From NCBI GenBank assembly GCA_023229065.1, contig JALNZZ010000094.1:1-8069 (forward strand): a DNA stretch of 8,069 nucleotides, written 5' to 3'. This stretch comes from Porticoccaceae bacterium. Lineage in GTDB: Bacteria > Pseudomonadota > Gammaproteobacteria > Pseudomonadales > Porticoccaceae. The notes beneath the pieces are model-generated. The model ran no database searches, was not told where the DNA came from, and saw nothing but the letters and a program-made list of their open reading frames with translations. The position numbers and the translations under genes were made by a program. How positions within the stretch are numbered: position 1 is the first letter of the stretch; every line of letters begins with the position of its first letter. Below are positions 1 to 5,496 of the stretch, piece after piece.

Positions 1-90
1 GTCGGCTCCAGCCGCATTAATGTCGCAGGTATCAGCGAAGCTAACATCAATTATCTGACCGACTCGCTAACCGCAGTGCTTCAGAGTTGA
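1..90 (+). CDS. Class I aminotransferase (AspC/TyrB type), C-terminal end only
   Basis: The window opens inside this gene; only the last 29 codons and the TGA stop are present. The visible tail reads GSSRINVAG followed by an amphipathic helix, and it closely matches the C-terminus of E. coli aspartate aminotransferase (SGRVNVAG...). The Arg of that motif (fifth residue here) corresponds to the conserved Arg386 that binds the substrate alpha-carboxylate in this PLP-dependent, cytoplasmic family. These enzymes transaminate aspartate and/or aromatic amino acids with 2-oxoglutarate. The fragment is too short to separate aspartate (AspC) from aromatic (TyrB/PhhC) specificity, so no symbol is given. 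A strong intrinsic terminator begins 13 bases after the stop, so this is the last gene of its transcript. Confidence 0.85.
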   Translation, partial: VGSSRINVAGISEANINYLTDSLTAVLQS

Positions 91-103
91 TGGCAGTGTC
101 TGG

Positions 104-148
104 CGGGAGAGGCCGTGTCGGCTCTCCCGTTTCTCGTTTCAGTTTTTT
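104..148 (+). terminator. Rho-independent terminator of the aminotransferase gene
   Basis: The stem is CGGGAGAG (104-111) paired with CTCTCCCG (122-129). It continues past one bulged G as CCG/CGG around a TGT loop, giving 11 pairs in all. A T-rich tail follows (130-148, ending in six T). It lies just after the aminotransferase stop. A possible GTG start at 115 for the next gene falls inside this hairpin, which argues against that start. Confidence 0.8.
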
Positions 149-165
149 GCTCAGGACAGTTTCCC

Positions 166-939
166 GTGACGATTGATTGGGATGATACCCTTGCAGCCAT
201 CTGGCGCCCTCGCCGCAATTATCTGCGCCCGGTGCGCCGCCTCGACTCCGTACAGCTCGAGGATTTATTGGGCATCGACGCCCAGAAGCAGGCCCTGGCC
301 ACCAACACCGAGCGTTTTCTGGCGGGCAAGCCAGCCAACAATGCCCTGTTGTGGGGTAGCCGGGGCACAGGTAAATCATCGCTGATCAAGGCGCTGTTGA
401 ACGACTATGGTCAGCAGGGGCTGAGGATCATCGAGATCGACAAGGATGACCTGGTGGATTTGCCTGAAATTGTCGACGATATTCGCGAGTTGCCGTGGCG
501 CTTTGTCATCTTTTGCGATGATCTCTCCTTTGAAGAAGGGGAGAGCAGCTATAAGCACCTGAAGAGTGTGCTCGAAGGCTCTATCGAGCTGCCGCCGGAA
601 AACACCCTTATCTATGCCACCTCAAACCGCCGCCATCTGGTCCCCGAGCGCCAGTCGGAAAATACCGCCGTCGCTCTGGTCGATGGAGAGCTACACTACG
701 GCGATGCAGTGGAGGAAAAGCTATCGTTGGCAGACCGCTTTGGGTTGTGGCTGTCATTTTACCCGCCCTCCCTGCAGCAGTATCTCAAAATTGTTGATCA
801 CCTGTTCTCGGGGTATACCGGCGACCGGGCAGAGCTGCATCTCAAGGCACGCCAGTTTGCCCAGACCCGCGCTTCTCGCAGCGGTCGGGCGGCACGGCAG
901 TTCTACCAGAGCATCGCTGATACTCAAGAACCACTTTAG
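166..939 (+). CDS. DUF815-family P-loop ATPase (AAA-like), 257 aa
   Basis: This is a cytoplasmic ATP-binding protein of the DUF815 family, widespread in Proteobacteria and without a settled cellular role. With the GTG start used here, residues 64-72 are a clear Walker A (GSRGTGKSS) and residues 113-123 a Walker B (FVIFCDDLSFE, Asp118/Asp119). ATSNRRHL at about 151-158 looks like a sensor-1 segment with Asn154. The N-terminus (TIDWDDTLAAIWRPRR) and the pre-Walker segment GKPANNALLWG are typical of the family. There is no signal peptide or membrane segment. The frame stays open back to a GTG at 115, but that codon lies inside the preceding terminator stem. GTG 166 has AGGA nine bases upstream and gives the usual family N-terminus. 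The gene stands alone on this strand and converges on dxs. Family assignment is firm; function is unknown. Confidence 0.9.
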   Translation: MTIDWDDTLAAIWRPRRNYLRPVRRLDSVQLEDLLGIDAQKQALATNTERFLAGKPANNALLWGSRGTGKSSLIKALLNDYGQQGLRIIEIDKDDLVDLPEIVDDIRELPWRFVIFCDDLSFEEGESSYKHLKSVLEGSIELPPENTLIYATSNRRHLVPERQSENTAVALVDGELHYGDAVEEKLSLADRFGLWLSFYPPSLQQYLKIVDHLFSGYTGDRAELHLKARQFAQTRASRSGRAARQFYQSIADTQEPL

Positions 940-956
940 CAGCGCTACCCTGGTGG

Positions 957-978
957 CGAAAAAGGGCTGCCCTTTTCG
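957..978. terminator. A/T-flanked hairpin, probable bidirectional terminator
   Basis: CGAAAAAGGG (957-966), loop CTG, then CCCTTTTCG (970-978) form a stem with one bulged A. Both strands read a GC core followed by a run of T, the layout of a bidirectional terminator. It starts 17 bases after the DUF815 gene stop, and the dxs operon also ends in this gap. The GC core is only three pairs, so strength is uncertain. Confidence 0.55.
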
Positions 979-1041
979 TTCTCGAAATAGCCTCGTTTCT
1001 TTTGATTCAAGCCTTCCAACGGCTCTTCAATCCTGCAAGAA

Positions 1042-1057
1042 GCACGGAACGCCGTGC
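1042..1057 (-). terminator. Hairpin downstream of dxs, possible operon terminator
   Basis: GCACGG (1042-1047), loop AACG, CCGTGC (1052-1057) is a perfect 6-bp stem starting seven bases past the dxs stop. On the - strand it is followed by TTCTTGC, a weak T-tract. A second 6-bp hairpin (TGCCTG 1055-1060 / CAGGCA 1065-1070) covers the stop codon and shares bases with the first, so only one can form at a time. Termination may instead use the hairpin at 957-978. Confidence 0.4.
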
Positions 1058-1063
1058 CTGAAG

Positions 1064-2989
1064 TCAGGCAGGGTCCGCCCAGCGACGGTATGCCGAGCCC
1101 AGCGCCAGGCGCTGGCGAATGCTGGCAACAATGCCGTCACTGTCGAGACCGACCGCTGTCAGCTGGCGGTCGCGAGGGGCGTGATCGACAAAGCTGTCGG
1201 GCAGGCCCAGCAGGAGGGGCGTGGTGATGATGCTCTGAGTGGCCAGGTATTCGGCTACCGCTGAGCCTGCGCCGCCCATAAGAACGTTATCTTCGAGAGT
1301 TACCAGCAGGTCGTGGTCGCGGGCGAGCTCGTGAATTAGCGCCCCGTCGAGGGGTTTGACAAAGCGCATATCGGCCACAGTGGCATTGAGTTGATCGGCT
1401 GCCGCCAGAGCTTCGGTCAACAGGGCGCCAAAATTGAGGATGGCGACCCCCTTGCCGCGTCGCCGCACGACACCTTTACCGAGTGGAAGGGCGGTCATGG
1501 TTTTGTCGATGGCAGCACCTGGACCAGTACCGCGTGGATAACGCACTGCAGCAGGACCGCTGAGGCGATAGCCGGTGTACAGCATCTGGCGGGCTTCATT
1601 CTCATCGGAGGGCGCCATCAGCACCATATTGGGTATACAGCGCAGATAGCTGATATCGAAGCTGCCGGCGTGGGTGGCCCCGTCCTCGCCGACCAGACCG
1701 GCGCGGTCGAGTGCAAACAGCACATCAAGCCCCTGTAGCGCGACATCGTGTATTAGCTGGTCGTAGGCGCGCTGCAAGAAGGTGGAGTAGATGGCAACAA
1801 CGGGCTTTTTGCCCTCGCAGGCAAGGCCGGCAGCAAAGGTCAGGGCGTGCTGCTCGGCAATTGCCACGTCGTGGAAGCGCTCCGGAAAGCGTTGAGCGAA
1901 AGCGGTCATTCCAGAGCCTTCGCACATGGCGGGCGTGATGGCGACAAGATCGGGGTCTTGCTCAGCCATATCTACCAGCCAGCTGCCGAAGACGTCCTGA
2001 TACTTGGGTGTCGCCGGCTTGGGAGGAGGGGGCGGTGCCTGGTCCTCGACGGGTTCAATCTTGTTGAGGGCGTGGTAGCCGATAGGGTCCTGTTCGGCGG
2101 GTACAAAGCCCTGCCCCTTGCGAGTGATAGTGTGCAGCAACACGGGCTCGTTAAGCTCGCGCAGGTTAGACAGCGTCTGGATCAGCAAGGGTAGGTCGTG
2201 ACCGTCGATCGGCCCGATATAGTTAAAACCCAGCTCTTCGAAGACGATACCCGGCGCCACCATCGCCTTGAGGTGCTCCTCAGTCTTGCGCACAAAGGCA
2301 GCAGCAGAGGGCATGGCCTTGAGAACCTTCTTGCCGCCCTCGCGAATGGAGTTGTAAAAGCGGCTGGCCCAGATCTTTGAAAAATAAGTGGCCAGCCCGC
2401 CGACGTTGCGGGAGATCGACATGTTGTTGTCGTTCAGCACCACCAGCAGGTTGGCATCGGAATGGCTGGTATGGTTGATGGCCTCGAAGGCCATGCCGGC
2501 GGTCATAGCGCCGTCGCCGATCACTGCCACTACGCGCCGGTCCAGGTCGTCCATACGCGCAGCGATAGCCATCCCCAGAGCAGCGCTGATGGAAGTGCTG
2601 GAGTGGCCTACTCCAAAGGTGTCGAAGGGGCTTTCGCTGCGTTTGGGGAAGCCCGAGATACCTCCTTCCTGACGGATGCGGAGAATATCGTCGCGGCGCC
2701 CGGTGAGTATCTTGTGTGGGTAGGTCTGGTGGCCAACATCCCACACCAGACGGTCATTGGGGGTGTTGTAGACATAGTGCAGGGCGATGGTCAGTTCTAC
2801 CACGCCCAGGCCGGCACCAAAGTGACCACCGTTGAGGCCGACAGCGTACAGCAGGTATGCCCGCAGCTCGTCAGCAAGCTCCGCTAGCTGGTCGTTGTCT
2901 AGTTCGCGCAGGATAGCGGGGTCGTTTATGCGATCCAGCAGCGGTGTAAGCGGGCGAACCAGAGGGATTTCGGTAAACTTTTTGGGCAT
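1064..2989 (-). CDS. dxs: 1-deoxy-D-xylulose-5-phosphate synthase
   Basis: Dxs is a thiamine-diphosphate enzyme that condenses pyruvate with glyceraldehyde 3-phosphate to DXP, the entry and main control step of the MEP isoprenoid pathway; DXP also feeds thiamine and pyridoxal synthesis. The protein is 641 aa and full length (E. coli about 620). Visible motifs are NGGHFGAGLG (53-62, with His55), WDVGHQTYPHK (83-93), the ThDP/Mg motif GDGAMTAG (158-165) with NDNNMS (186-191), GPIDGHD (259-265), and the catalytic Glu379 in AIAEQH. Then come DRAGLVGEDGATHAG (428-442) and YPRGT in the C-terminal half. A proline-rich linker with five consecutive Pro (319-323) joins the first two domains. The start is ATG 2989, 53 bases after ispA; no strong Shine-Dalgarno is visible, so translation may lean on coupling to ispA. 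It is the last gene of xseB-ispA-dxs. Confidence 0.98.
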   Translation of the reverse strand: MPKKFTEIPLVRPLTPLLDRINDPAILRELDNDQLAELADELRAYLLYAVGLNGGHFGAGLGVVELTIALHYVYNTPNDRLVWDVGHQTYPHKILTGRRDDILRIRQEGGISGFPKRSESPFDTFGVGHSSTSISAALGMAIAARMDDLDRRVVAVIGDGAMTAGMAFEAINHTSHSDANLLVVLNDNNMSISRNVGGLATYFSKIWASRFYNSIREGGKKVLKAMPSAAAFVRKTEEHLKAMVAPGIVFEELGFNYIGPIDGHDLPLLIQTLSNLRELNEPVLLHTITRKGQGFVPAEQDPIGYHALNKIEPVEDQAPPPPPKPATPKYQDVFGSWLVDMAEQDPDLVAITPAMCEGSGMTAFAQRFPERFHDVAIAEQHALTFAAGLACEGKKPVVAIYSTFLQRAYDQLIHDVALQGLDVLFALDRAGLVGEDGATHAGSFDISYLRCIPNMVLMAPSDENEARQMLYTGYRLSGPAAVRYPRGTGPGAAIDKTMTALPLGKGVVRRRGKGVAILNFGALLTEALAAADQLNATVADMRFVKPLDGALIHELARDHDLLVTLEDNVLMGGAGSAVAEYLATQSIITTPLLLGLPDSFVDHAPRDRQLTAVGLDSDGIVASIRQRLALGSAYRRWADPA

Positions 2990-3042
2990 GGCAACAGGGA
3001 ACTCGGGGCAGGGTGGGGATTTTACACCAAAAGCTGCCTGAA

Positions 3043-3936
3043 TCAGTGATTGCGGCTGACGATGAAGTTCCCGAGATCGGTGAGTCGCGTTGCTCTGGCA
3101 CCGAAATGCTCCAGGGCCGCTGTCGCACAGTCGTGGAGTTCGGCGAGTCGGGCTTTGGCGCCAGCGAGGCCAAGAAGAGATGTATAGGTGGGTTTATTGA
3201 GCGCCTGGTCAGCGCCTTGACGCTTACCCAGAGCGTCGGTGCTGCTTTCCACATCGAGGATATCGTCCTGCACCTGAAAGGCCAGGCCGATAGCTGCGCT
3301 GAAGCGGGCCAGGGCATTGAGATCTGTTTGGTCTGTAGCTCCTGCGGCCAAGGCGCCCATGCGGATGCTGGCATTGATGAGGGCACCAGTTTTGGCGTTG
3401 TGCATGGCCTGCAAGGCGGCCAGGTCGAGCTGGCGGTCGACAGCGTCGAGGTCCAGGGCTTGACCGCCCACCATGCCCGCTGGCCCGGCGGCGGAGGCCA
3501 GCAGGCGGACGAGTTGCAGGCTGATTGCCGCTGGCACCTGGTCGTCACTATGCCCACCCAGCACTTCGAAGGCCAGAGCCTGCAGACCATCGCCAGCGAG
3601 GATGGCGGTGGCTTCGCCGAACACAATGTGGCAGGTCGGCTTGCCGCGGCGCAAATCGTCATTGTCCATAGCCGGAAGGTCGTCGTGGATCAGCGAGTAG
3701 GCATGGATCAGCTCAACGGCGCAGGCGGATCGATGGGTGGCCTCGCTGGTGGCGGGCTCGAACAGCTCTGCCGTGGCGTAACAGAGAGCAGGGCGGATGC
3801 GTTTGCCGCCATTGAAAAGACTGTAGCGCATGGCTTGGTAAAGGCTGCTGTCCAGCCGCTCTGGCAGCAGTTGCTTCAGGCGGGTGTCCACCAGTGCCTG
3901 GCAGTTGGCAAGGTAAGTGGGGGTATCCACCGCCAT
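3043..3936 (-). CDS. ispA: Farnesyl diphosphate synthase (geranyltranstransferase)
   Basis: IspA is a short-chain all-trans prenyltransferase that joins DMAPP/GPP with IPP to make farnesyl diphosphate, precursor of undecaprenyl carrier lipid and quinone side chains. The protein is 297 aa, about the E. coli length. It shows GGKRIRP (43-49), the first aspartate-rich motif DDLPAMDND (85-93), RRG (96-98), KTG (182-184), and the second aspartate-rich motif DDILD (224-228) preceded by FQVQ. Tyr80, five residues before the first motif, is as in E. coli IspA and suggests a C15 product. The ATG shares one base with the xseB stop (TAATG), a sign of translational coupling. dxs follows after 53 bases. 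Everything expected for the family is present. Confidence 0.97.
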   Translation of the reverse strand: MAVDTPTYLANCQALVDTRLKQLLPERLDSSLYQAMRYSLFNGGKRIRPALCYATAELFEPATSEATHRSACAVELIHAYSLIHDDLPAMDNDDLRRGKPTCHIVFGEATAILAGDGLQALAFEVLGGHSDDQVPAAISLQLVRLLASAAGPAGMVGGQALDLDAVDRQLDLAALQAMHNAKTGALINASIRMGALAAGATDQTDLNALARFSAAIGLAFQVQDDILDVESSTDALGKRQGADQALNKPTYTSLLGLAGAKARLAELHDCATAALEHFGARATRLTDLGNFIVSRNH

Positions 3937-4181
3937 TAGTTAGCTTCCGGTGCGTCGAAGGGCTCAGCCTCCAGATCACCCTGCGGATTGCGGGTGAGCA
4001 GCTCTACCCGCTGAGAAGCCTCTTTAAGAGCGTCGTTGCATTCACGAGTGATGCGAATACCTTTTTCGAAGGATTTGAGAGAGTCCTCCAGGCTCAGTTC
4101 CCCAGATTCCAGAGCGTTTACCAGCTCCTCCAGTTGGGTCAGGCTTGTTTCGAAGTTAATGCTTTTTTTGCGTGTTGCCAA
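3936..4181 (-). CDS. xseB: Exodeoxyribonuclease VII small subunit, TTG start
   Basis: XseB is the small subunit of exonuclease VII, several copies of which bind each XseA; the complex degrades single-stranded DNA in either direction during repair. At 81 aa it matches the usual size (E. coli 80). The body INFETSLTQLEELVNALES and the following GELSLEDSLKSFEKGI match the family consensus, two amphipathic helices that can form a coiled coil. An acidic tail ends in PEAN. The start is a TTG at 4181: the codon reads CAA on the + strand, there is no in-frame ATG upstream, and a GGAGA lies five bases before it. First gene of xseB-ispA-dxs; its stop overlaps the ispA ATG by one base. I see no convincing sigma70 promoter for the operon in the upstream gap. 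xseA is not in the window. Confidence 0.95.
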   Translation of the reverse strand: MATRKKSINFETSLTQLEELVNALESGELSLEDSLKSFEKGIRITRECNDALKEASQRVELLTRNPQGDLEAEPFDAPEAN

Positions 4182-4186
4182 AGTCT

Positions 4187-4191
4187 TCTCC
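4187..4191 (-). promoter_or_regulatory. Ribosome binding site fixing the xseB TTG start
   Basis: On the - strand this reads GGAGA, five bases before TTG 4181-4179. With no ATG or GTG available in frame, this site supports TTG as the real initiation codon. Confidence 0.7.
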
Positions 4192-4292
4192 GTATGTTCG
4201 CCGCAGCCAGGGCCGAATGGTCATTTCTCAGTGGCGAGCCCACATAAAGTCGCCATGGTAACCGAGCGAAGGCTGCGCTCAAAGGTGATAGG

Positions 4293-4310
4293 TGTAGGAA
4301 ATATCCTACA
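4293..4310. promoter_or_regulatory. GacA/UvrY-like 18-bp palindromic operator
   Basis: TGTAGG-AAATAT-CCTACA is a perfect inverted repeat, with 7-bp arms TGTAGGA/TCCTACA around AATA. Its geometry (six-base arms, six-base spacer, TGTA...TACA ends) equals the box TGTAAG-N6-CTTACA that GacA/UvrY-type response regulators use upstream of RsmX/Y/Z-type RNAs, with G for A at the fifth position. Its centre is about 66 bases upstream of the predicted sRNA start, the distance typical of such activator sites. The regulator is inferred; another NarL/LuxR-family protein is possible. Confidence 0.6.
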
Positions 4311-4316
4311 TTAAAA

Positions 4317-4328
4317 GGAGATATCTCC
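4317..4328. repeat. 12-bp perfect palindrome next to the GacA-like box
   Basis: GGAGATATCTCC is self-complementary and sits six bases (TTAAAA) after the GacA-like palindrome, between it and the predicted sRNA -10. It may be a second protein-binding site at the same promoter. It would be part of the RNA only if transcription began further upstream than predicted. Confidence 0.45.
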
Positions 4329-4354
4329 CAATAGCCCCAGGTGCGGAGGAGTCT

Positions 4355-4360
4355 TATAGT
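4355..4360 (+). promoter_or_regulatory. Predicted -10 element of the Rsm-like sRNA promoter
   Basis: TATAGT matches TATAAT at five of six positions. No recognisable -35 lies 16-18 bases upstream (TAGCCC region), as expected for a promoter that depends on an activator bound at 4293-4310. Transcription would start near G4368. Confidence 0.45.
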
Positions 4361-4367
4361 TACACCC

Positions 4368-4522
4368 GCATGGATGCAACAGCGCAAGGACGTGCACCAC
4401 CGATACCGAACGGGATGTACGGTTCTCAAGGAAGGCGGTGGAATAAGAATGCTCTAGGACGGAGCGCCAGCCTATACTGCTTTTGCGCCCTGTACAGCGA
4501 TGTGCGGGGCGTTTGTTTTTTT
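4368..4522 (+). ncRNA. Candidate CsrB/RsmY/RsmZ-like CsrA-sequestering sRNA
   Basis: This stretch of about 155 bases has no credible reading frame but holds seven GGA motifs (4372, 4388, 4413, 4430, 4440, 4457, 4461) where about two or three would be expected by chance. Several fall in small hairpin loops: GCA-TGGA-TGC at the very 5' end (4368-4377), GCGC-AAGGAC-GTGC (4382-4395), ACCG..AC-GGGAT-GT..CGGT (4405-4423), and GCTC-TAGGACG-GAGC (4451-4465). The third carries GGATGT, the 3' half of the known CsrA consensus. It ends in a strong intrinsic terminator and is preceded by a GacA-like box and a -10. RNAs of this family bind several CsrA/RsmA dimers and relieve their repression of target mRNAs. 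Primary sequence is poorly conserved in the family, so the call rests on architecture. The exact 5' end is inferred. It lies divergent from xseB and upstream of the HNH gene, from which the terminator separates it. Confidence 0.72.
4486..4522 (+). terminator. Strong Rho-independent terminator of the sRNA
   Basis: CGCCCTGTAC (4486-4495), loop AGCGAT, and GTGCGGGGCG (4502-4511) pair over ten positions with two G-T wobbles. TTTGTTTTTTT (4512-4522) follows directly. No protein gene on the + strand ends here, which itself argues for a short non-coding transcript upstream. Confidence 0.9.
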
Positions 4523-4574
4523 GTGCCTTCAAGGAAGAGGCTGTCACTCACAACACTCTTTGGCCATCTTTTTG

Positions 4575-4602
4575 TTGACGCAGAGGCCAGCAGGGGTAAG
4601 AT
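4575..4602 (+). promoter_or_regulatory. Possible sigma70 promoter for the HNH gene
   Basis: TTGACG (4575-4580) and TAAGAT (4597-4602) are 16 bases apart and resemble -35 and -10 elements. Transcription would start near 4609, giving a 5' leader of about 230 bases before the HNH start at 4839. The -10 match is modest. Confidence 0.4.
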
Positions 4603-4632
4603 TAAGGGAAACCAGTACCCTGGAAAAGAGGA

Positions 4633-4711
4633 GGTTGGCCTTCAACCCTTCACTGTCCGTCCTTACTGCGTCGCGTGGCGCGCCCCTCGCATCCACCTTC
4701 GGGTGGGACAG
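4633..4711 (+). other. Possible structured RNA leader upstream of the HNH gene
   Basis: Nested pairings can be drawn here. GGTTG/CAACC (4633-4647) is a simple hairpin. CTGTCC (4653-4658) can pair with GGACAG (4706-4711), enclosing TGCG/CGCA (4667-4670 / 4688-4691) with CGCG-TGG-CGCG inside it, and CCACC-TTCG-GGTGG (4693-4706), a stem capped by a stable UUCG loop. The last stem and the enclosing helix compete for base 4706. The rest of 4523-4838 is pyrimidine-rich with no further clear feature. It could be a 5' leader or a separate small RNA; the folding is by eye and may be chance in GC-rich DNA. Confidence 0.3.
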
Positions 4712-4838
4712 GCCAGTTACCCTCCGCACTTTTCACACCTTTGCTTCCCACCGCTTTTCCCCGCTTGATACCTGCTCCTGTTGGTGGGTGTGCAATCCTC
4801 GAGTCTCGTCATTACACCGCTTGATCGGAGAGTGATCG

Positions 4839-5405
4839 ATGAACCCTCTTATTCTACGTCTCAATGCTGCTGGTCAGCCCATCGAATGGCTCGAGTGGCA
4901 GCAGGCTGTGTGCCTGTATGCTCGCGAGTTGGTCGTGTGGAGCCTGGGGGATGTGGTGCGCCGGGTTACAGGAGGATATTCGCGCTTTACCGGTCGGCAG
5001 TCGGTCATGGAGTTGCCGAGTATCATTGCTTGCGGTGGTGAGAGGTTGGCCCAACCGCGAGCCTCCTACCCACTTTCCAATCCCACCCTGTTCGCTCGCG
5101 ATGGTTTTACCTGTATGTATTGTGCCAATCGCTTTGCTACCAGCCAGCTGACGCGAGATCATATTGTCCCTCTGTCGCGGGGTGGACGCGATCGCTGGGA
5201 GAATGTTGTCGCTGCCTGCCGTCGCTGTAACCAGCGCAAAGCCAATCACCTGTTGGAAGACCTGGCCATGGAGCTGGTGGCCCTGCCTTACAGGCCCAAC
5301 AACGCCGAGTATCTGGCACTCCTCAACTCGCGGCGGATTCTCGGTGATCAGATGGCCTTCTTGAGCAGCCAGTTCTCCAGCAATGGACAGCGCTTACGGA
5401 TGTGA
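4839..5405 (+). CDS. HNH endonuclease family protein, 188 aa
   Basis: This is a small stand-alone HNH (His-Me finger) nuclease, predicted to bind a zinc ion through two CxxC pairs and cut DNA with a single metal ion. The pairs are Cys92/Cys95 and Cys127/Cys130. Between them are LTRDHIVPLSRGG (104-116, with Asp107-His108 of the ββα-metal fold), Asn122 in WENVVAAC, then NQRK (131-134). All catalytic positions look intact. The N-terminal segment (NPLILRLNAAGQPIEWLEWQQAV and on to about residue 65) and the C-terminal LPYRPNNAEYLALLNS are found across a family of uncharacterised proteobacterial and cyanobacterial proteins. No helicase, methylase or phage gene adjoins, so restriction or homing is not indicated. 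GGAG eight bases upstream supports ATG 4839. Family is firm; biological role is unknown. Confidence 0.92.
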   Translation: MNPLILRLNAAGQPIEWLEWQQAVCLYARELVVWSLGDVVRRVTGGYSRFTGRQSVMELPSIIACGGERLAQPRASYPLSNPTLFARDGFTCMYCANRFATSQLTRDHIVPLSRGGRDRWENVVAACRRCNQRKANHLLEDLAMELVALPYRPNNAEYLALLNSRRILGDQMAFLSSQFSSNGQRLRM

Positions 5406-5420
5406 TCTGCAATAAATAGA

Positions 5421-5452
5421 AACAGGCTGGTGCCATGGAGCGCCAGCCTGTT
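5421..5452. terminator. Bidirectional terminator between HNH and usp genes
   Basis: AACAGGCTGGTGC (5421-5433), loop CATGGA, GCGCCAGCCTGTT (5440-5452) form a 13-bp stem with a single wobble. The two genes converge on it. The - strand side is followed by TCTATTTATTG, a fair T-rich tail for the usp transcript; the + strand tail (CATGTCATT) is poor. Confidence 0.7.
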
Positions 5453-5464
5453 CATGTCATTACC

Positions 5465-5473
5465 GGGGGGGGG
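5465..5473. repeat. G9 homopolymer between convergent genes
   Basis: Nine consecutive G lie in the intergenic gap, 24 bases downstream of the usp stop on the - strand. They are followed by a weak GACGG/CCGTC hairpin (5473-5477 / 5487-5491). The run is outside any gene, so length changes should not alter a protein. Confidence 0.85.
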
Positions 5474-5496
5474 ACGGCATTGGGCACCGTCGCCTT

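Noticed and set aside
566..1264. 232-codon + strand ORF overlapping the DUF815 gene end and dxs
   Set aside because: Out of frame with the DUF815 motifs and antisense to dxs; crosses the terminator hairpins and has no domain.
3013..3939. 308-codon + strand ORF opposite ispA
   Set aside because: It is the antisense shadow of ispA, whose motifs are complete on the - strand.
4255..4282. Possible - strand promoter for xseB (TTGAGC, 16 bases, TACCAT)
   Set aside because: The -10 match is too poor to support a call.
4692..4707. UUCG-capped hairpin as a terminator
   Set aside because: The stem is strong but no T-tract follows on either strand, so it is better read as RNA structure.
4544..4729. 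61-codon - strand ORF in the HNH leader
   Set aside because: No ribosome binding site or recognised family; it coincides with the predicted stems and is more likely chance.
4370..4835. Two overlapping + strand ORFs (4370-4768 and 4500-4835) across the intergenic gap
   Set aside because: They run through the sRNA and/or its terminator, lack a Shine-Dalgarno and any recognisable domain, and their translations are rich in Ser, Arg, Pro, Cys and His without pattern, as in non-coding GC-rich DNA.
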